From Mesosutterella faecium (GTDB lineage: Bacteria; Pseudomonadota; Gammaproteobacteria; Burkholderiales; Burkholderiaceae_F): a stretch of 64,000 bases of DNA. Below the pieces are notes generated by a model. The model saw only the letters and a list, made by a program, of their open reading frames with translations. It made no database searches and was not told the DNA's origin. Positions 1-9,233 of the stretch are shown one piece after another (the first letter of the stretch is position 1; every line of letters starts with the position of its first letter). The stretch covers positions 1,302,001 through 1,366,000 of the forward strand of contig NZ_JAKZJU020000001.1 in NCBI RefSeq assembly GCF_022809315.2, given 5' to 3'. A program made the position numbers and the translations under genes.

Positions 1-33
1 GAGGACTGCGGCGGCTGCTAATTTTCGAAACAT
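1..33 (-). CDS. N-terminus of an exported protein, cut by window edge
   Basis: On the minus strand an ATG at 33-31 opens eleven codons reading MFRKLAAAAVL, which looks like the start of a Sec signal peptide: basic residues followed by alanines. A TACAAT -10-like hexamer lies upstream on the same strand (73-78 on the plus strand). The Shine-Dalgarno is weak. The product cannot be named from eleven residues. It is placed divergently from the tRNA that follows. Confidence 0.45.
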   Translation of the reverse strand, partial: MFRKLAAAAVL

Positions 34-172
34 CTTTGTGCACCTGTAGAAAGACGCGGGACGAAGTGTCCTATTGTAAGGTTTTTCCCTGAATGAAATG
101 AGATTGCCCGTTTTTTTCGGGTGAGTCTCCGGTCTGCGCATCCCGCAATTAGGTGGTGGGCCACAAAAAAAT

Positions 173-200
173 TTGCGTTTCAGGAAAGCTCGTGTAGAAT
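173..200 (+). promoter_or_regulatory. sigma70-type promoter of tRNA-Gly
   Basis: A TTGCGT -35 hexamer (173-178) and a TAGAAT -10 hexamer (195-200) are separated by 16 bp. The -10 is followed by a GC-rich discriminator (acgctccc), a common feature of growth-rate and stringently controlled tRNA promoters. Transcription would begin only a few bases before the mature tRNA 5' end. Confidence 0.6.
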
Positions 201-213
201 ACGCTCCCGTGTT

Positions 214-289
214 GCGGGAGTAGCTCAGTTGGTAGAGCGCAACCTTGCCAAGGTTGAGGTCGCGAGTTCGAGACTCGTCTCCCGCTCCA
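214..289 (+). tRNA. tRNA-Gly (GCC anticodon)
   Basis: A 76-nt cloverleaf. The acceptor arms GCGGGAG and CTCCCGC pair exactly, followed by discriminator T and an encoded CCA. The D arm is GCTC/GAGC, the anticodon stem CAACC/GGTTG holds the loop TTGCCAA (anticodon GCC, reading glycine GGC and GGU), and the T loop is TTCGAGA. It is a single tRNA with its own promoter and terminator. Confidence 0.97.
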
Positions 290-302
290 AAGATTTTTGG
301 AG

Positions 303-334
303 GGCTGTTTTCTTTAAAGAAAACAGCCTTTTTT
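303..334. terminator. bidirectional intrinsic terminator after tRNA-Gly
   Basis: A perfect 10-bp stem (303-312 with 319-328) has the loop TTTAAA and a T-rich tail on the plus side. The hairpin's A-rich flank gives a partial U tail on the minus side. It sits between the tRNA and the convergent lipoprotein gene, whose stop codon begins exactly at its edge. Confidence 0.85.
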
Positions 335-643
335 CTATTTGGTTTTTCCGTGGTCGCGCCGGTAGAGCTCCCATTCCTCCACAGAGGAGCCGTCGGGCAG
401 ATGGCAGACGCCGTATTCTCCCCCTGAGGCGTCCTTCCTGATTTCAAGCTTTCCTCCTCGTTTTTCAACGCACCAGACCGATGCCGGGTTGGCCATTCCG
501 ATGGGGGCGGGCCCGGCGGAATTGTCGCGGTGCAGGGGCGCGCAGCCGGCGGTGCAGATGCCTGCTGCAAGGGCGACGGAGCCGGCCGCAATCAATTTGT
601 TAATCTTATTCAAAGAGTTGTTGTTCCTAATCCTCATCCCCAT
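335..643 (-). CDS. DUF333-family (putative hemolysin-like) lipoprotein
   Basis: 102 residues. The N-terminus is a basic stretch, then a hydrophobic segment (about residues 16-30), ending in a TAGC lipobox with the lipidated Cys near residue 34. The C-terminal half carries the DUF333 signature: NPASVWC, then GGKLEIRKD, GGEYGVCHLPDG and a final EEW. The family is small and annotated as putative hemolysin only by old similarity; real function is unknown. A GGAGAG Shine-Dalgarno lies 8 nt before the first ATG; a second ATG two codons later is possible. It is monocistronic and converges on the tRNA with a shared terminator. Confidence 0.85.
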   Translation of the reverse strand: MGMRIRNNNSLNKINKLIAAGSVALAAGICTAGCAPLHRDNSAGPAPIGMANPASVWCVEKRGGKLEIRKDASGGEYGVCHLPDGSSVEEWELYRRDHGKTK

Positions 644-782
644 ATTCTTTTCTCTCCGCTAGAATAAATGTTCACCGTTTGGTCATAAACGGGTGCTATG
701 GTAATTGCGTCAAGCTTCGTGCGTCTTGAAAAACTGATTTCAGGCGCTTCCTCTTTTTTGGTTAGGTTCAAAGAAAGATTTT

Positions 783-2996
783 ATGGAAAACAAGAGCTCA
801 TCGCGTGTCGCGGCCGATAAAAATGCATCTGCTTCCCCGAAAACAGCACCCCGCAGGGCAAAGCGCACAGCCCGGGCTGCCGGAAAAGCGGCCGGCGCTA
901 AAAAGGAGCTGCCGCTGACCTCTCCGAGTCTGTACACCAACAGGGAGCTGTCGTGGCTCTCGTTTAACCGCAGAGTGCTTGAAACGGCGCTCGAAGAGGA
1001 CCGGCCTCTTTTGGACCAGGTGAAGTTTCTGAGCATTTTCTACACGAACCTTGATGAATTCTTCATGGTGCGTGTATCCAACATCTTCAAGCAGTACCAG
1101 ACCGGAGCTTCCACGCTGGGACCGGACAAGATGTCGCCTGCGAAGCAGCTGGCCGAAATTCGCAAGCTCACGATGGAGCAGGTGGAGGCCGCCGCGAACC
1201 ACTGGATCAACAAGCTTCAGCCCGCCCTGGCGGAGGCGGGGGTCCGCGTGGTTGAGTATTCGGATCTTGACCCCGAGCAGCAGAAGTACCTGCTCAACCG
1301 CTTCAAGAATGACATCTACCCGATTCTTACTCCCCAGGCGATCGACCCCGGGCATCCGTTCCCGAAAATTTCCAACCTCTCCATCAATTTTCTCATCGAG
1401 GTGGCTGACTCCAACGATGTGAGGCACTATGCGAGGCTGCGGGTTCCGCACAACATCCCAAGGTTTTACTTTGTGCCCCGCAATCCCTCGCAGGACGAAC
1501 CGCAGGTGTCGGCCTCTTTCGATAAAAACGTCGACATCGTGCAGACCGAGAAGATCATCGGCGAGTTCCTGCCGTTGCTTTTCCCGGGCTACAAGGTGAC
1601 GGCAAAGGGGATGTTCCGCATCACGCGCAACACCGATGTGGAAATTGAGGAGGACGAGGCCGACGATCTTCTCGAGGCGGTCCGCGATTCTGTGCTCCGC
1701 CGCCGGTTCGGGGGTGTCGTCCGCCTTGAAACCGAGTACAGAATTCCCGCGAAGCTCACGTCGTTCCTTGTGAGCAAGCTGCACCTTCAGCCCTCTCAGA
1801 TTTACACTGTGAAGGGCCCGATGGCTTTTTCCGGGTTCATGCAGCTCAACGACCTCAACATTCCCGCGCTGAAGGACACGCCTTATTACGCGAGCTACAA
1901 CCCTGCGACCCAGCCGGTTGAAGAGCTTTTCGAGAACATCGCCCGCGAGGACATCCTGCTCTATCACCCGTACCAGACGTTCACTTCGGTGGTGGACTTC
2001 GTGCAGCAGGCGGCGCGCGACCCCAAGGTGCTCGGCATCAAGATGACGCTCTACCGCGTGGGCAACAACTCCCCGATCGTGAAGGCCCTGATGGACGCCC
2101 GCATGGCAGGCAAGCAGGTGACCGCCGTGGTCGAGCTGAAGGCGAGGTTTGACGAGGAGCGCAACATCAACTGGGCCGAGGAGATGGAGCACCAGAACGT
2201 CAACGTCGTCTATGGCTTCGTGGGCCTGAAGGTGCATGCGAAGCTCTGCCTCGTCATCCGCAGGGAGGACAGCGGCATACGCACCTATGTCCATATCGGC
2301 ACCGGCAACTACAACCCGGGTTCGGCGAAAAACTATACGGACCTGGGGCTTCTCACCGCAGATCCGGCGATCTGCTCGGATGTGACCGATCTCTTCAACG
2401 TGATGACGGGATACGCGAAGCGCACGAGCTATAACCGGCTGCTTGTCTCGCCCACGAGCATGCGCTCGGGGCTGGAACGCAGCATCCGCGCCGAAATCGA
2501 GCGCCACAGGCGCGAAGGCAACGGACGGATTGTGATCAAGTGCAACCAGCTGGTTGACGCGGGCATGATCAAGCTTCTCTACGAAGCCTCGATCGCCGGC
2601 GTCAAGGTCGACTGCCTGGTGCGCGGCATCTGCTGCCTGAAGCCCGGCATTCCCGGCGTCTCTGAAAACATCACAGTTCGCGCCATTTTGGGCAAGTTCC
2701 TCGAGCATGCCCGCGTCTACTGGTTCGGGCCCCTCGAGGATACGGAAAAGAGCTTCTGCTACATTGGCTCGGCCGACATGATGGGGCGCAACCTCGACCG
2801 CCGCATCGAGGTGGTGACGCCTATTCTCGACGGCCGGCTGAAGAAGCGGCTCGCTGAGGAAGTGCTGCAGCTGCAGCTGGCGGACAATCAGCGCACCTGG
2901 CTGCTGGAGAAGGACACCTACACCCGCATTGTGAAAAAGCCCTCGGAAAAGAGCGTCAATGCGCAGGAAGAACTGATCCGCCGCTACGGCGAGTAA
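783..2996 (+). CDS. ppk1: polyphosphate kinase 1
   Basis: 737 residues. It makes polyphosphate reversibly from the ATP gamma-phosphate. The expected family blocks are present: the N-terminal NRELSWLSFNRRVLE motif, the KVHAKL block with the autophosphorylated histidine (H485), the HIGTGNYN block, and LEHARV with the second active-site histidine (H642). An N-terminal Lys/Arg/Ala-rich extension of about 45 residues precedes the conserved start of the fold and is not part of the enzyme core. A purine-rich AAAGAAAG stands before the ATG. ppx follows after 10 bp, so synthesis and breakdown of polyphosphate are co-transcribed. Confidence 0.97.
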   Translation: MENKSSSRVAADKNASASPKTAPRRAKRTARAAGKAAGAKKELPLTSPSLYTNRELSWLSFNRRVLETALEEDRPLLDQVKFLSIFYTNLDEFFMVRVSNIFKQYQTGASTLGPDKMSPAKQLAEIRKLTMEQVEAAANHWINKLQPALAEAGVRVVEYSDLDPEQQKYLLNRFKNDIYPILTPQAIDPGHPFPKISNLSINFLIEVADSNDVRHYARLRVPHNIPRFYFVPRNPSQDEPQVSASFDKNVDIVQTEKIIGEFLPLLFPGYKVTAKGMFRITRNTDVEIEEDEADDLLEAVRDSVLRRRFGGVVRLETEYRIPAKLTSFLVSKLHLQPSQIYTVKGPMAFSGFMQLNDLNIPALKDTPYYASYNPATQPVEELFENIAREDILLYHPYQTFTSVVDFVQQAARDPKVLGIKMTLYRVGNNSPIVKALMDARMAGKQVTAVVELKARFDEERNINWAEEMEHQNVNVVYGFVGLKVHAKLCLVIRREDSGIRTYVHIGTGNYNPGSAKNYTDLGLLTADPAICSDVTDLFNVMTGYAKRTSYNRLLVSPTSMRSGLERSIRAEIERHRREGNGRIVIKCNQLVDAGMIKLLYEASIAGVKVDCLVRGICCLKPGIPGVSENITVRAILGKFLEHARVYWFGPLEDTEKSFCYIGSADMMGRNLDRRIEVVTPILDGRLKKRLAEEVLQLQLADNQRTWLLEKDTYTRIVKKPSEKSVNAQEELIRRYGE

Positions 2997-3006
2997 AGGG
3001 CGGCCT

Positions 3007-4626
3007 ATGGAAACAGCGCAGTACGGCCCCCTTCCTGCTGAAACGGAAACTTCTCCAGACAACCCGAGTCCGCTTCCCCCGGGGGCCCACCGCGTGGCCG
3101 TTGTGGATCTCGGAAGCAACTCGATCCGGCTGCTTCTCGCGCAGGTCGACGCCCAGGGGCGGGTTCAGGTTCTCAACTGCGTGAAATCCATGGTGAAGCT
3201 GGGCGAGGGGGCCTTCGAGCACGACGCGCTCCAGCCCGCCGCCATGGACCGCACCATCGCGGTTCTGAAGACGTTCGCGCGGACCTGCCGCATGTACGGC
3301 GTCGAGCAGATCGCTGCCGTGGCCACGGCCTCCGTACGCGAGGCCTCCAACGGCCGTGCGTTCGTGGAACGGGCGAAGCTCGAGACCGGCGTGCGCTTCA
3401 ATGTCATTTCCGGGCCTGAAGAGGCCCGCCTGGTCAGCATCGGGGTGGAGGCGGGGCTTCCCCTGTCGGACCATCCCCGGGTCTTTATGGATATCGGCGG
3501 CGGCAGCACCGAATTTGCCGTGTCCCGCAACGGCGAGATTCTCGCCGCGGAGTCGCTGCATGTCGGCTGCGTGAGGCTTGCGGACCGCTTCTTTCGAAAG
3601 GAAAGCGGGAAGGTCCCGCGCTCCCTCTTCGAGGAGGTGAAGGACTATGTCCGTGAAAAATCCTTCCTTCCCTTCGAGCGCGTCAGGGCCTGCCGCCCCG
3701 CGGAGATGATCGCAAGCTCTGGCACCGCCGGAGCCCTTGGAGCGATGGCCGAGGCGATGAGGCATGGCAGCGCCGACGATCAGGGCGGGTGCTATGTGCT
3801 TCTTGACGAAGCCCGGGCCATTTCCGAAAGGCTCTGCGGCACCACTCCCGCCGAGCGGCTTCGCCTTCCCGGCATGTCCGCAAGGCGCGTTGACGTGATC
3901 ATCCCCGGCGCGGCGATCTTCCTGACGGCGATGGAGGAGCTGGGGTTTGACAGGGTGGAGATCACGGAGCGGGGCCTTCGCGACGGGGTGCTCCTGCAGC
4001 ATCTGGAGAACTCCGGCCTTATTCCCGGCAGGGCCCGCGAGCGGGAGCAGAAGATCAATGCGGTCAAAGGATTTGCCAGGACCTTCAGCGCGGATCTGTT
4101 CCATGCGAAGAAAGTCTCGGGCTTTGTCCTGCAGCTTTTTGACCAGGCAAGGCGCGAAAGCCTCGTGGAGCTTGATCCCGCCTGGCGCGACATCCTTTTT
4201 TACGCGGCCTGGCTCCAGGAAACGGGAATCGCCATTTCGTACCACAACCTCGCAGAGCACAGCGCTTACATTGTGGCGAACTCCGAGCTTCTGGGATTTA
4301 CCGAATACGAGACCCAGCAGATCGCCGCGGTCATCTTCCGGAGCCGGTACCAGGGGCGGGAAGAACCCGGCTATATCGCCCTGTCATCCAATGACTGGAA
4401 GGAGGCGGCTCTGGTCGGGCTCCTTTTAAAGGTCGCCGAGGGGCTCGACAAGAGCCACCGCGGGGCCGTGACGGGCTTTAATCTGGAAGCCCGCGGCAGG
4501 CAGGTGGTGATGGGGGTGAGGGCGGACTCAGAAAGCCCGATTGAGCGCGAAAATCTGACCCGAATCGCCAAAACCATGACAAGCAGGCTGGGGAGAACCT
4601 TTACCGTGGTCTGGTCCGCTTCATAA
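3007..4626 (+). CDS. ppx: exopolyphosphatase (Ppx/GppA family)
   Basis: 539 residues. It removes terminal phosphate from polyphosphate, or phosphate from pppGpp; the family does either and sequence alone does not decide. The ASKHA-fold phosphate loops are visible: DLGSNS at 34-39 and DIGGGSTEF at 162-170. A C-terminal HD-like helical region (about 330-500, with SYHNLAEHSAYI) is typical of the long Ppx form. It lies 10 bp downstream of ppk1 and 11 bp upstream of mobA. Confidence 0.94.
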   Translation: METAQYGPLPAETETSPDNPSPLPPGAHRVAVVDLGSNSIRLLLAQVDAQGRVQVLNCVKSMVKLGEGAFEHDALQPAAMDRTIAVLKTFARTCRMYGVEQIAAVATASVREASNGRAFVERAKLETGVRFNVISGPEEARLVSIGVEAGLPLSDHPRVFMDIGGGSTEFAVSRNGEILAAESLHVGCVRLADRFFRKESGKVPRSLFEEVKDYVREKSFLPFERVRACRPAEMIASSGTAGALGAMAEAMRHGSADDQGGCYVLLDEARAISERLCGTTPAERLRLPGMSARRVDVIIPGAAIFLTAMEELGFDRVEITERGLRDGVLLQHLENSGLIPGRAREREQKINAVKGFARTFSADLFHAKKVSGFVLQLFDQARRESLVELDPAWRDILFYAAWLQETGIAISYHNLAEHSAYIVANSELLGFTEYETQQIAAVIFRSRYQGREEPGYIALSSNDWKEAALVGLLLKVAEGLDKSHRGAVTGFNLEARGRQVVMGVRADSESPIERENLTRIAKTMTSRLGRTFTVVWSAS

Positions 4627-4637
4627 GGGGCAATGCG

Positions 4638-5252
4638 ATGAGGATCTACGGGCTCATTCTCGCCGGAGGCCGGGCGACCAGGATGGGAGGGGTCGATAAG
4701 GGGCTGCAGCTTTTCCGCGGCCGCCCTCTGGCGCTCAACGCCTTTGAAAGGCTGAAGCCTCAGACGGACGAAATCCTCCTGAGCGCGAACCGCTCGGAAG
4801 AGGCTTACAGGAGGATGCTTCCTGCCGGTACAAAAATCCTGCCTGATCTCCGCCCGGACTTTGCCGGGCCGCTGGCGGGGCTCGAAGCGGCTATGTCCTG
4901 CATCCCGGAGGGCGAGAGGAAGAAGGCCTGGCTGGTCACAGTGCCCTGCGACTGTCCCTTTTTTCCCGAGAATCTGGTTGAAAGCCTAAAGGAGTCCGGA
5001 ACTCCTGCCGTGGCTGCGGCCGGCGGTCGGCTGCAGCCTTCGTTTCTCTGGGTTCCGGCTTCTTTTTTGCCGCGGCTTTCGGCCTATCTGGATTCGGGTG
5101 AGCGCAAGCTGGGCCTTTGGGCCCGTCAGGCCGGGTGCCTCGAGGTGAATTTCCCCGATGCTGCGGCTTTTCAAAACTGCAACTCTTTTGAAGAACTTTC
5201 CTTCGCGGAGGCGCTCAGCGCCCCCTCGCGCAAGGGATCAGTTTCTGTGTGA
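4638..5252 (+). CDS. mobA: molybdenum cofactor guanylyltransferase
   Basis: 204 residues. It transfers GMP from GTP to molybdopterin to make the MGD cofactor used by DMSO-reductase-family enzymes. The nucleotide-binding start LAGGRATRMGG with K21 is diagnostic, and PCDCPFFP is the second conserved block, containing the metal-binding Asp. It probably shares the ppk1-ppx transcript. The 3' end overlaps the convergent galE by 15 bp, so no terminator separates them. Its presence implies molybdoenzymes elsewhere in the genome; none is in this window. Confidence 0.93.
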   Translation: MRIYGLILAGGRATRMGGVDKGLQLFRGRPLALNAFERLKPQTDEILLSANRSEEAYRRMLPAGTKILPDLRPDFAGPLAGLEAAMSCIPEGERKKAWLVTVPCDCPFFPENLVESLKESGTPAVAAAGGRLQPSFLWVPASFLPRLSAYLDSGERKLGLWARQAGCLEVNFPDAAAFQNCNSFEELSFAEALSAPSRKGSVSV

Positions 5253-6236
5253 TTCATAGCGCCAGGCGTCCTGGCAGATCTCGTCGAGGCCTCTTCGGGC
5301 CTTCCAGCCCAGGATGCTTTCGGCCTTGCCGGTTGCTGCGATGAACTCGGGGCGGTCCCCGGGTCTCCTGCGCGCGATTCGGAAAGGGATGCATCGTCCG
5401 GCAGCGCGCTCGCATGCGCGCAGGACCGAGAGCACGCTCGCGCCGGCGCCGGAGCCCAGGTTGAAAATCTCCGTTCCCTGATGCCCGAGGCTGTACTCGG
5501 CGGCTTTCACGCAGCCTTCCGCCAGATCCATGATGTGCAGGTAGTCCCGCACCGCGGTGCCGTCAGGAGTCGGGTAGTCGCCGCCAAAAATTTCAACCTG
5601 CGGGAGCTCTCCCCGGGCGGCCTGCCAGATGCGGGGAAAAAGATTGCCTTGGGGCTGCCTCGCCTTTTCTCCGAGCAGCCCGCTCGGGTGCGCTCCGGCC
5701 GGATTGCAGAACCGCAGGATGACGCTGCTCAGATCCGGGTCTGAATCGCCCAGCCTTGAGAGAAGCCGTTCGATCATGACTTTCGTTTCGCCGTAAGGGT
5801 GAGGCGCCGCGGCGGCGACGGTTTCCGGGCAGGGCGAGGGAGCATTTTCGGGATAGACCCCCACGGTGGAGGAGAACACAAGGCGCTTCAGTCCGCAGGC
5901 CCGCATGGCCTTGAGCAGGGTGAGGGTCCCCGATACGTTCACGTCGTAATAGTCAAGAGGCTTTTGGAATGACTCGCTGATGCTTTTAAACGCAGCGAAA
6001 TGAAAAACGACGTCGGGCCCGAAGGCTTTGAGCGTCTGCAGAAGACGCTCGCCGTTTCTGATGTCGCCCTGCTCGAACGGGAGCCTTTCTCCTGTGATTC
6101 TGCGGAGGGCTTCTAAAGTTTCCGGACAGCTGTTGAACAGGCTGTCGTAGAGAAAGACCTGATGGCCCGCCTCGAGCAGGGCCGCCGCCGTGTGCTCCCC
6201 CACAAAGCCGCAGCCGCCGGTGATGAAAACTTTCAT
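5238..6236 (-). CDS. galE: UDP-glucose 4-epimerase
   Basis: 332 residues, an extended short-chain dehydrogenase that interconverts UDP-glucose and UDP-galactose. The NAD-binding GGCGFVG lies at 7-13, the catalytic pair Y148 and K152 is in PYGETK, and FSSTVGVY (121-128) supplies the active-site serines. The family is usually about 338 residues, so it is full length. It follows galU by 39 bp on the same strand, which suits a nucleotide-sugar supply unit for LPS or exopolysaccharide. Confidence 0.94.
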   Translation of the reverse strand: MKVFITGGCGFVGEHTAAALLEAGHQVFLYDSLFNSCPETLEALRRITGERLPFEQGDIRNGERLLQTLKAFGPDVVFHFAAFKSISESFQKPLDYYDVNVSGTLTLLKAMRACGLKRLVFSSTVGVYPENAPSPCPETVAAAAPHPYGETKVMIERLLSRLGDSDPDLSSVILRFCNPAGAHPSGLLGEKARQPQGNLFPRIWQAARGELPQVEIFGGDYPTPDGTAVRDYLHIMDLAEGCVKAAEYSLGHQGTEIFNLGSGAGASVLSVLRACERAAGRCIPFRIARRRPGDRPEFIAATGKAESILGWKARRGLDEICQDAWRYESHRN

Positions 6237-6275
6237 AAAAGCGCCGCTCCGTCCGTTCAGCCCGAAGCCCTGCCT

Positions 6276-7130
6276 TTAGACCGCAAATCCCACTTTTCTG
6301 GCGAAATGCACCGTCGCCGCAATGAAGCCCTGCTTGGATCCGCAGTCGAATCTCCGGCCCTTGAAGCGGCAGATGCGCATAGGAGTGCCGCGTAGTGAGG
6401 AAGCCATGGCGTCCGTGAGCTGTATTTCTCCGCCGACTCCGGGCCGCACTTTTTTGAGTTCCTCGAAGAGGCCGGGCTCGAACACATACCGGCCGATGAC
6501 GGCAAGGGTGGAAGGAGCCTCCTGCGGCTTTGGCTTTTCGACCAGGCCGGCCACTAACGCGGGATCCTGTGCGTTCAGGCTCACGATGCCGTACTTCCCG
6601 GTGTCTTCTCTTGGAACATTTTCGACGGCAATGACGTTTCCGCCGCCGCTGCGCTTCCGTAGTTCGCAGAGTTCTCCAATGCAGGATTCAGGCGCATCGA
6701 CCAGATCATCCGGAAGAATGACGGCGAAGGGCTCGTTACCCACTGCCTTTTGCGCGCAGAGCACGGCGTGGCCCAGCCCCAGGGGGGCGCCCTGCTCAAT
6801 GAAAGAGAACACCGCGCCCTTCGGGCAGATTCCCCGCACAAGCTTCAGAAGGTCTTTTTTCCCCTTTTTCTCCAGCTCTTCCTCGAGTTCCGGGCTGGGC
6901 TTGAAATGGTCCTCGATGGCCTTTTTCGACGGGCTCGTCACAAAGACCATGTTTGTAATGCCTGCCCTGGCCGCTTCTTCCACGGCATACTGGATGAGAG
7001 GCTTGTCAACGACCGGCAGCATTTCTTTAGGAATGGCCTTGGTGGCGGGCAGAAACCGGGTGCCAAGTCCGGCGACGGGAAAAACGGCTGTGCGAACAGG
7101 CTGCATGGGCGTCGAAAACTCCAATGACAA
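6276..7130 (-). CDS. galU: UTP--glucose-1-phosphate uridylyltransferase
   Basis: 284 residues. It makes UDP-glucose from UTP and glucose-1-phosphate. The signature GLGTRFLPATKAIPKEMLPV spans 21-40. Further blocks are LGHAVLCA, ILPDDLVD and the VEKP sugar-binding stretch. It starts 17 bp after the stop of the LysR-type regulator, with no room for a separate terminator, so lysR-galU-galE may be one transcript. Together with galE it supplies UDP-glucose and UDP-galactose. Confidence 0.96.
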   Translation of the reverse strand: MSLEFSTPMQPVRTAVFPVAGLGTRFLPATKAIPKEMLPVVDKPLIQYAVEEAARAGITNMVFVTSPSKKAIEDHFKPSPELEEELEKKGKKDLLKLVRGICPKGAVFSFIEQGAPLGLGHAVLCAQKAVGNEPFAVILPDDLVDAPESCIGELCELRKRSGGGNVIAVENVPREDTGKYGIVSLNAQDPALVAGLVEKPKPQEAPSTLAVIGRYVFEPGLFEELKKVRPGVGGEIQLTDAMASSLRGTPMRICRFKGRRFDCGSKQGFIAATVHFARKVGFAV

Positions 7131-7147
7131 ATAAAGGGACAGGGGAA

Positions 7148-8128
7148 TTATAGGGGAGGTCTTTCGGAGTCAAGTCCGTCGTCGGGCTCGAGCGGAACAA
7201 TGCCCGCGATTTCCTTTTCATACTGTTGGAAAAGCCCCGTGAGCTTTTTCGCATACCACTCCGCGAACACCCGGCAGCGCCTGATGTGCCAGCTCGATTT
7301 CGAGAGAACTACGTAGCACTGCGCGGGAGGGCGCTTCCAGCCGGGAAGCACGGGCACCATCCGGCCTTCCTTCAGGTCTTCCCAGCACTGGACGACGGGC
7401 ATGTCGAGCGCCACGCCGTAGCCCTTCAGGACGCCTTCCCGGATCGACAGCATGTCGGTGCTCGCGATGGTGCGTCCGTACGGGATCACCTCGTTTTCAT
7501 GTCCCTTCCAGAGCACGCGGGTGGTCGAGCGCATCGGGCCCGTATAGAGAAAGACGGTGTGGTGCGCGAGATCCTGGGGGTTGAGCGGCATGCCGTGCGC
7601 CTTGATGTAGTCGGGTGAGGCGACCGGCAGGTACACGCAGCGCCCGCGCGGGATCTGTATGAGGGAAGAGTCTGAGAGCTTGCCGGTGAGCGCCGCCATG
7701 TCGCATTTCTGGCTTTTGACGTCCGAGGCCTGCATGCCGACCAGGATGTCGAAGCTGATGCGGGGATAGAGCTTGTAAAACTCCTCGAGGATCGGCATCA
7801 GGTTGCGGGTGGCGAAGCTGGGCGGCACGGACAGCCGGATCTGGCCTTCGAGCGTCGCTGTGTCGTGCGTGAAGCTCTCGATGAATTTCCGGTGGGCGGC
7901 GAGGATCGGCTCGATTTTCCGGGCGGCCCATTCGCCGCGGCTCGTGAAGGTGAGGGGGCGGGCGCTCCGGTTCACGAGCTTTTGCCCGATCGAGTTTTCA
8001 AGGGCGGAGATCGCCCTGCTCACGGTAGAAGGCTCCACGCCGAAGGCCTGCGCCGTCACGGAAAAGCTTCGCGACTGGATGAGCGAGGCAAAGAGCTTCC
8101 AGGCGTAGAGATCATCAGATTTGGGCAT
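7148..8128 (-). CDS. LysR-type transcriptional regulator
   Basis: 326 residues from the chosen ATG at 8128, which has an AGGAAGG Shine-Dalgarno about 10 nt upstream. A start 24 codons earlier is open but lacks a good ribosome site and lies before the family's usual N-terminus. The winged HTH is at about 5-62 (SFSVTAQAFGVEPSTVSRAI). The rest is the periplasmic-binding-like effector domain. It is divergent from the DMT transporter at 8311, the classic LysR arrangement, so that exporter is the likeliest target. The inducer is unknown. Confidence 0.88.
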   Translation of the reverse strand: MPKSDDLYAWKLFASLIQSRSFSVTAQAFGVEPSTVSRAISALENSIGQKLVNRSARPLTFTSRGEWAARKIEPILAAHRKFIESFTHDTATLEGQIRLSVPPSFATRNLMPILEEFYKLYPRISFDILVGMQASDVKSQKCDMAALTGKLSDSSLIQIPRGRCVYLPVASPDYIKAHGMPLNPQDLAHHTVFLYTGPMRSTTRVLWKGHENEVIPYGRTIASTDMLSIREGVLKGYGVALDMPVVQCWEDLKEGRMVPVLPGWKRPPAQCYVVLSKSSWHIRRCRVFAEWYAKKLTGLFQQYEKEIAGIVPLEPDDGLDSERPPL

Positions 8129-8310
8129 TCGCGCGAACCTTCCTGCCATCCATGGCTGATTTTGCGTGAACAGTATGGCATCTATTTGCGATAAACGCAA
8201 AAAGAGGCGGCCGCTGCGGCAGGAGCCGGACCGGAGCTGCGCAAGTCCCCCGGGCCGCCTGCCGGCGTATCATCAGCAGAATCTCCCTGAAGCGAATTCT
8301 TCCTTTTCCC

Positions 8311-9207
8311 ATGTTCCGGCAGTCTCTCTGGTCCATCGCATCGGCCGCCTGCTTTTCCGTCATGGCGGCCTTCGTGAAGCTCGTGTCCGATCAGTTCGGG
8401 CCGATCGAGCTTATTTTCTACCGGTCGCTCTTCGGAGTGCTTTTCATCGCCTTCATGGTCCGCAGCACCGGCGTGACGCTCAAGACCCACCGCCTGATGG
8501 ACCACGTGCTGCGCTCCTCGCTCGGAATCCTTTCGATCGCGCTCTGGTTTTTTGCGCTGCCGCGCATGGACTTCGGCGCCTGCATGACGCTCACCTACAC
8601 GACGCCGATTTTTCTGGCCGCCTGGTTCATCGGCCGGGCGCTGGTGCGCCATGAAAAGGCCCCTTGGAAAGTGACGGGCGCGATCCTCGCGGGCTTTGCC
8701 GGGATCGTGGCCGTGGTGCAGCCCTCTTTCGCGGCCGACGAAGCCGTCCCCGCAATGGCCTGCATCCTGCTCTCTCTCATCGACATGGCGGTGTACTGGC
8801 AGATGAAGAGGCTGGGCGACATGGGCGAGCCTTCCATGCGCATTGTCTTTTACTTCACGGTGTTCGGCACGATCTTCGGGCTGCTGGGCACGTACCTGTT
8901 TGAGGGCGGCCTGCACCTGCCCACGCCCGAAAACGCGCTGGGGCTTCTGGGCATCGGCCTCATGGCGACCCTGGGGCAGATCGCGGTCACCCGCGCCTAC
9001 GCCCAGGGCAACATGCTGCTGTCCTCCTGCCTCGGGTTCCTCGCGATCCCGATCTCTGCGGTCATCGGCTTCATCTGCTTTGGCGACAGGTTTTCCGCCG
9101 CGGCGCTGCTCGGGATGCTCCTCATCACCTTCTCCGGCCTTTTCGCCACGGTGTTCACCAAGCGCGAGGAGGCGCAGGCCCGGAGCGAAGGGAAAGCCGC
9201 GGCTTAG
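8311..9207 (+). CDS. EamA-family (DMT superfamily) transporter
   Basis: 298 residues with about ten predicted membrane segments in two five-helix EamA repeats (roughly 5-135 and 150-285). Family members export amino acids, drugs or metabolites, or import nucleotide sugars; the substrate cannot be read here. The first repeat starts with SACFSVMAAFVK, followed by FYRSLFG. It is divergent from a LysR-type regulator with a 182-bp shared spacer and has a strong terminator after it, so it is likely a single-gene unit. The ribosome site is weak. Confidence 0.86.
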   Translation: MFRQSLWSIASAACFSVMAAFVKLVSDQFGPIELIFYRSLFGVLFIAFMVRSTGVTLKTHRLMDHVLRSSLGILSIALWFFALPRMDFGACMTLTYTTPIFLAAWFIGRALVRHEKAPWKVTGAILAGFAGIVAVVQPSFAADEAVPAMACILLSLIDMAVYWQMKRLGDMGEPSMRIVFYFTVFGTIFGLLGTYLFEGGLHLPTPENALGLLGIGLMATLGQIAVTRAYAQGNMLLSSCLGFLAIPISAVIGFICFGDRFSAAALLGMLLITFSGLFATVFTKREEAQARSEGKAAA

Positions 9208-9233
9208 CCCCGGCCTTTTCTGCAGACAAGAAA

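Noticed and set aside
798..3119. Long minus-strand open frame opposite ppk1
   Set aside because: It is a mirror of a highly conserved gene in GC-rich DNA; its sequence has no recognisable motif and its codon pattern is the complement of ppk1.
8128..8200. 24-codon upstream extension of the LysR-type regulator
   Set aside because: No ribosome site; AGGAAGG before the ATG at 8128 and the usual LysR N-terminus favour the shorter protein.
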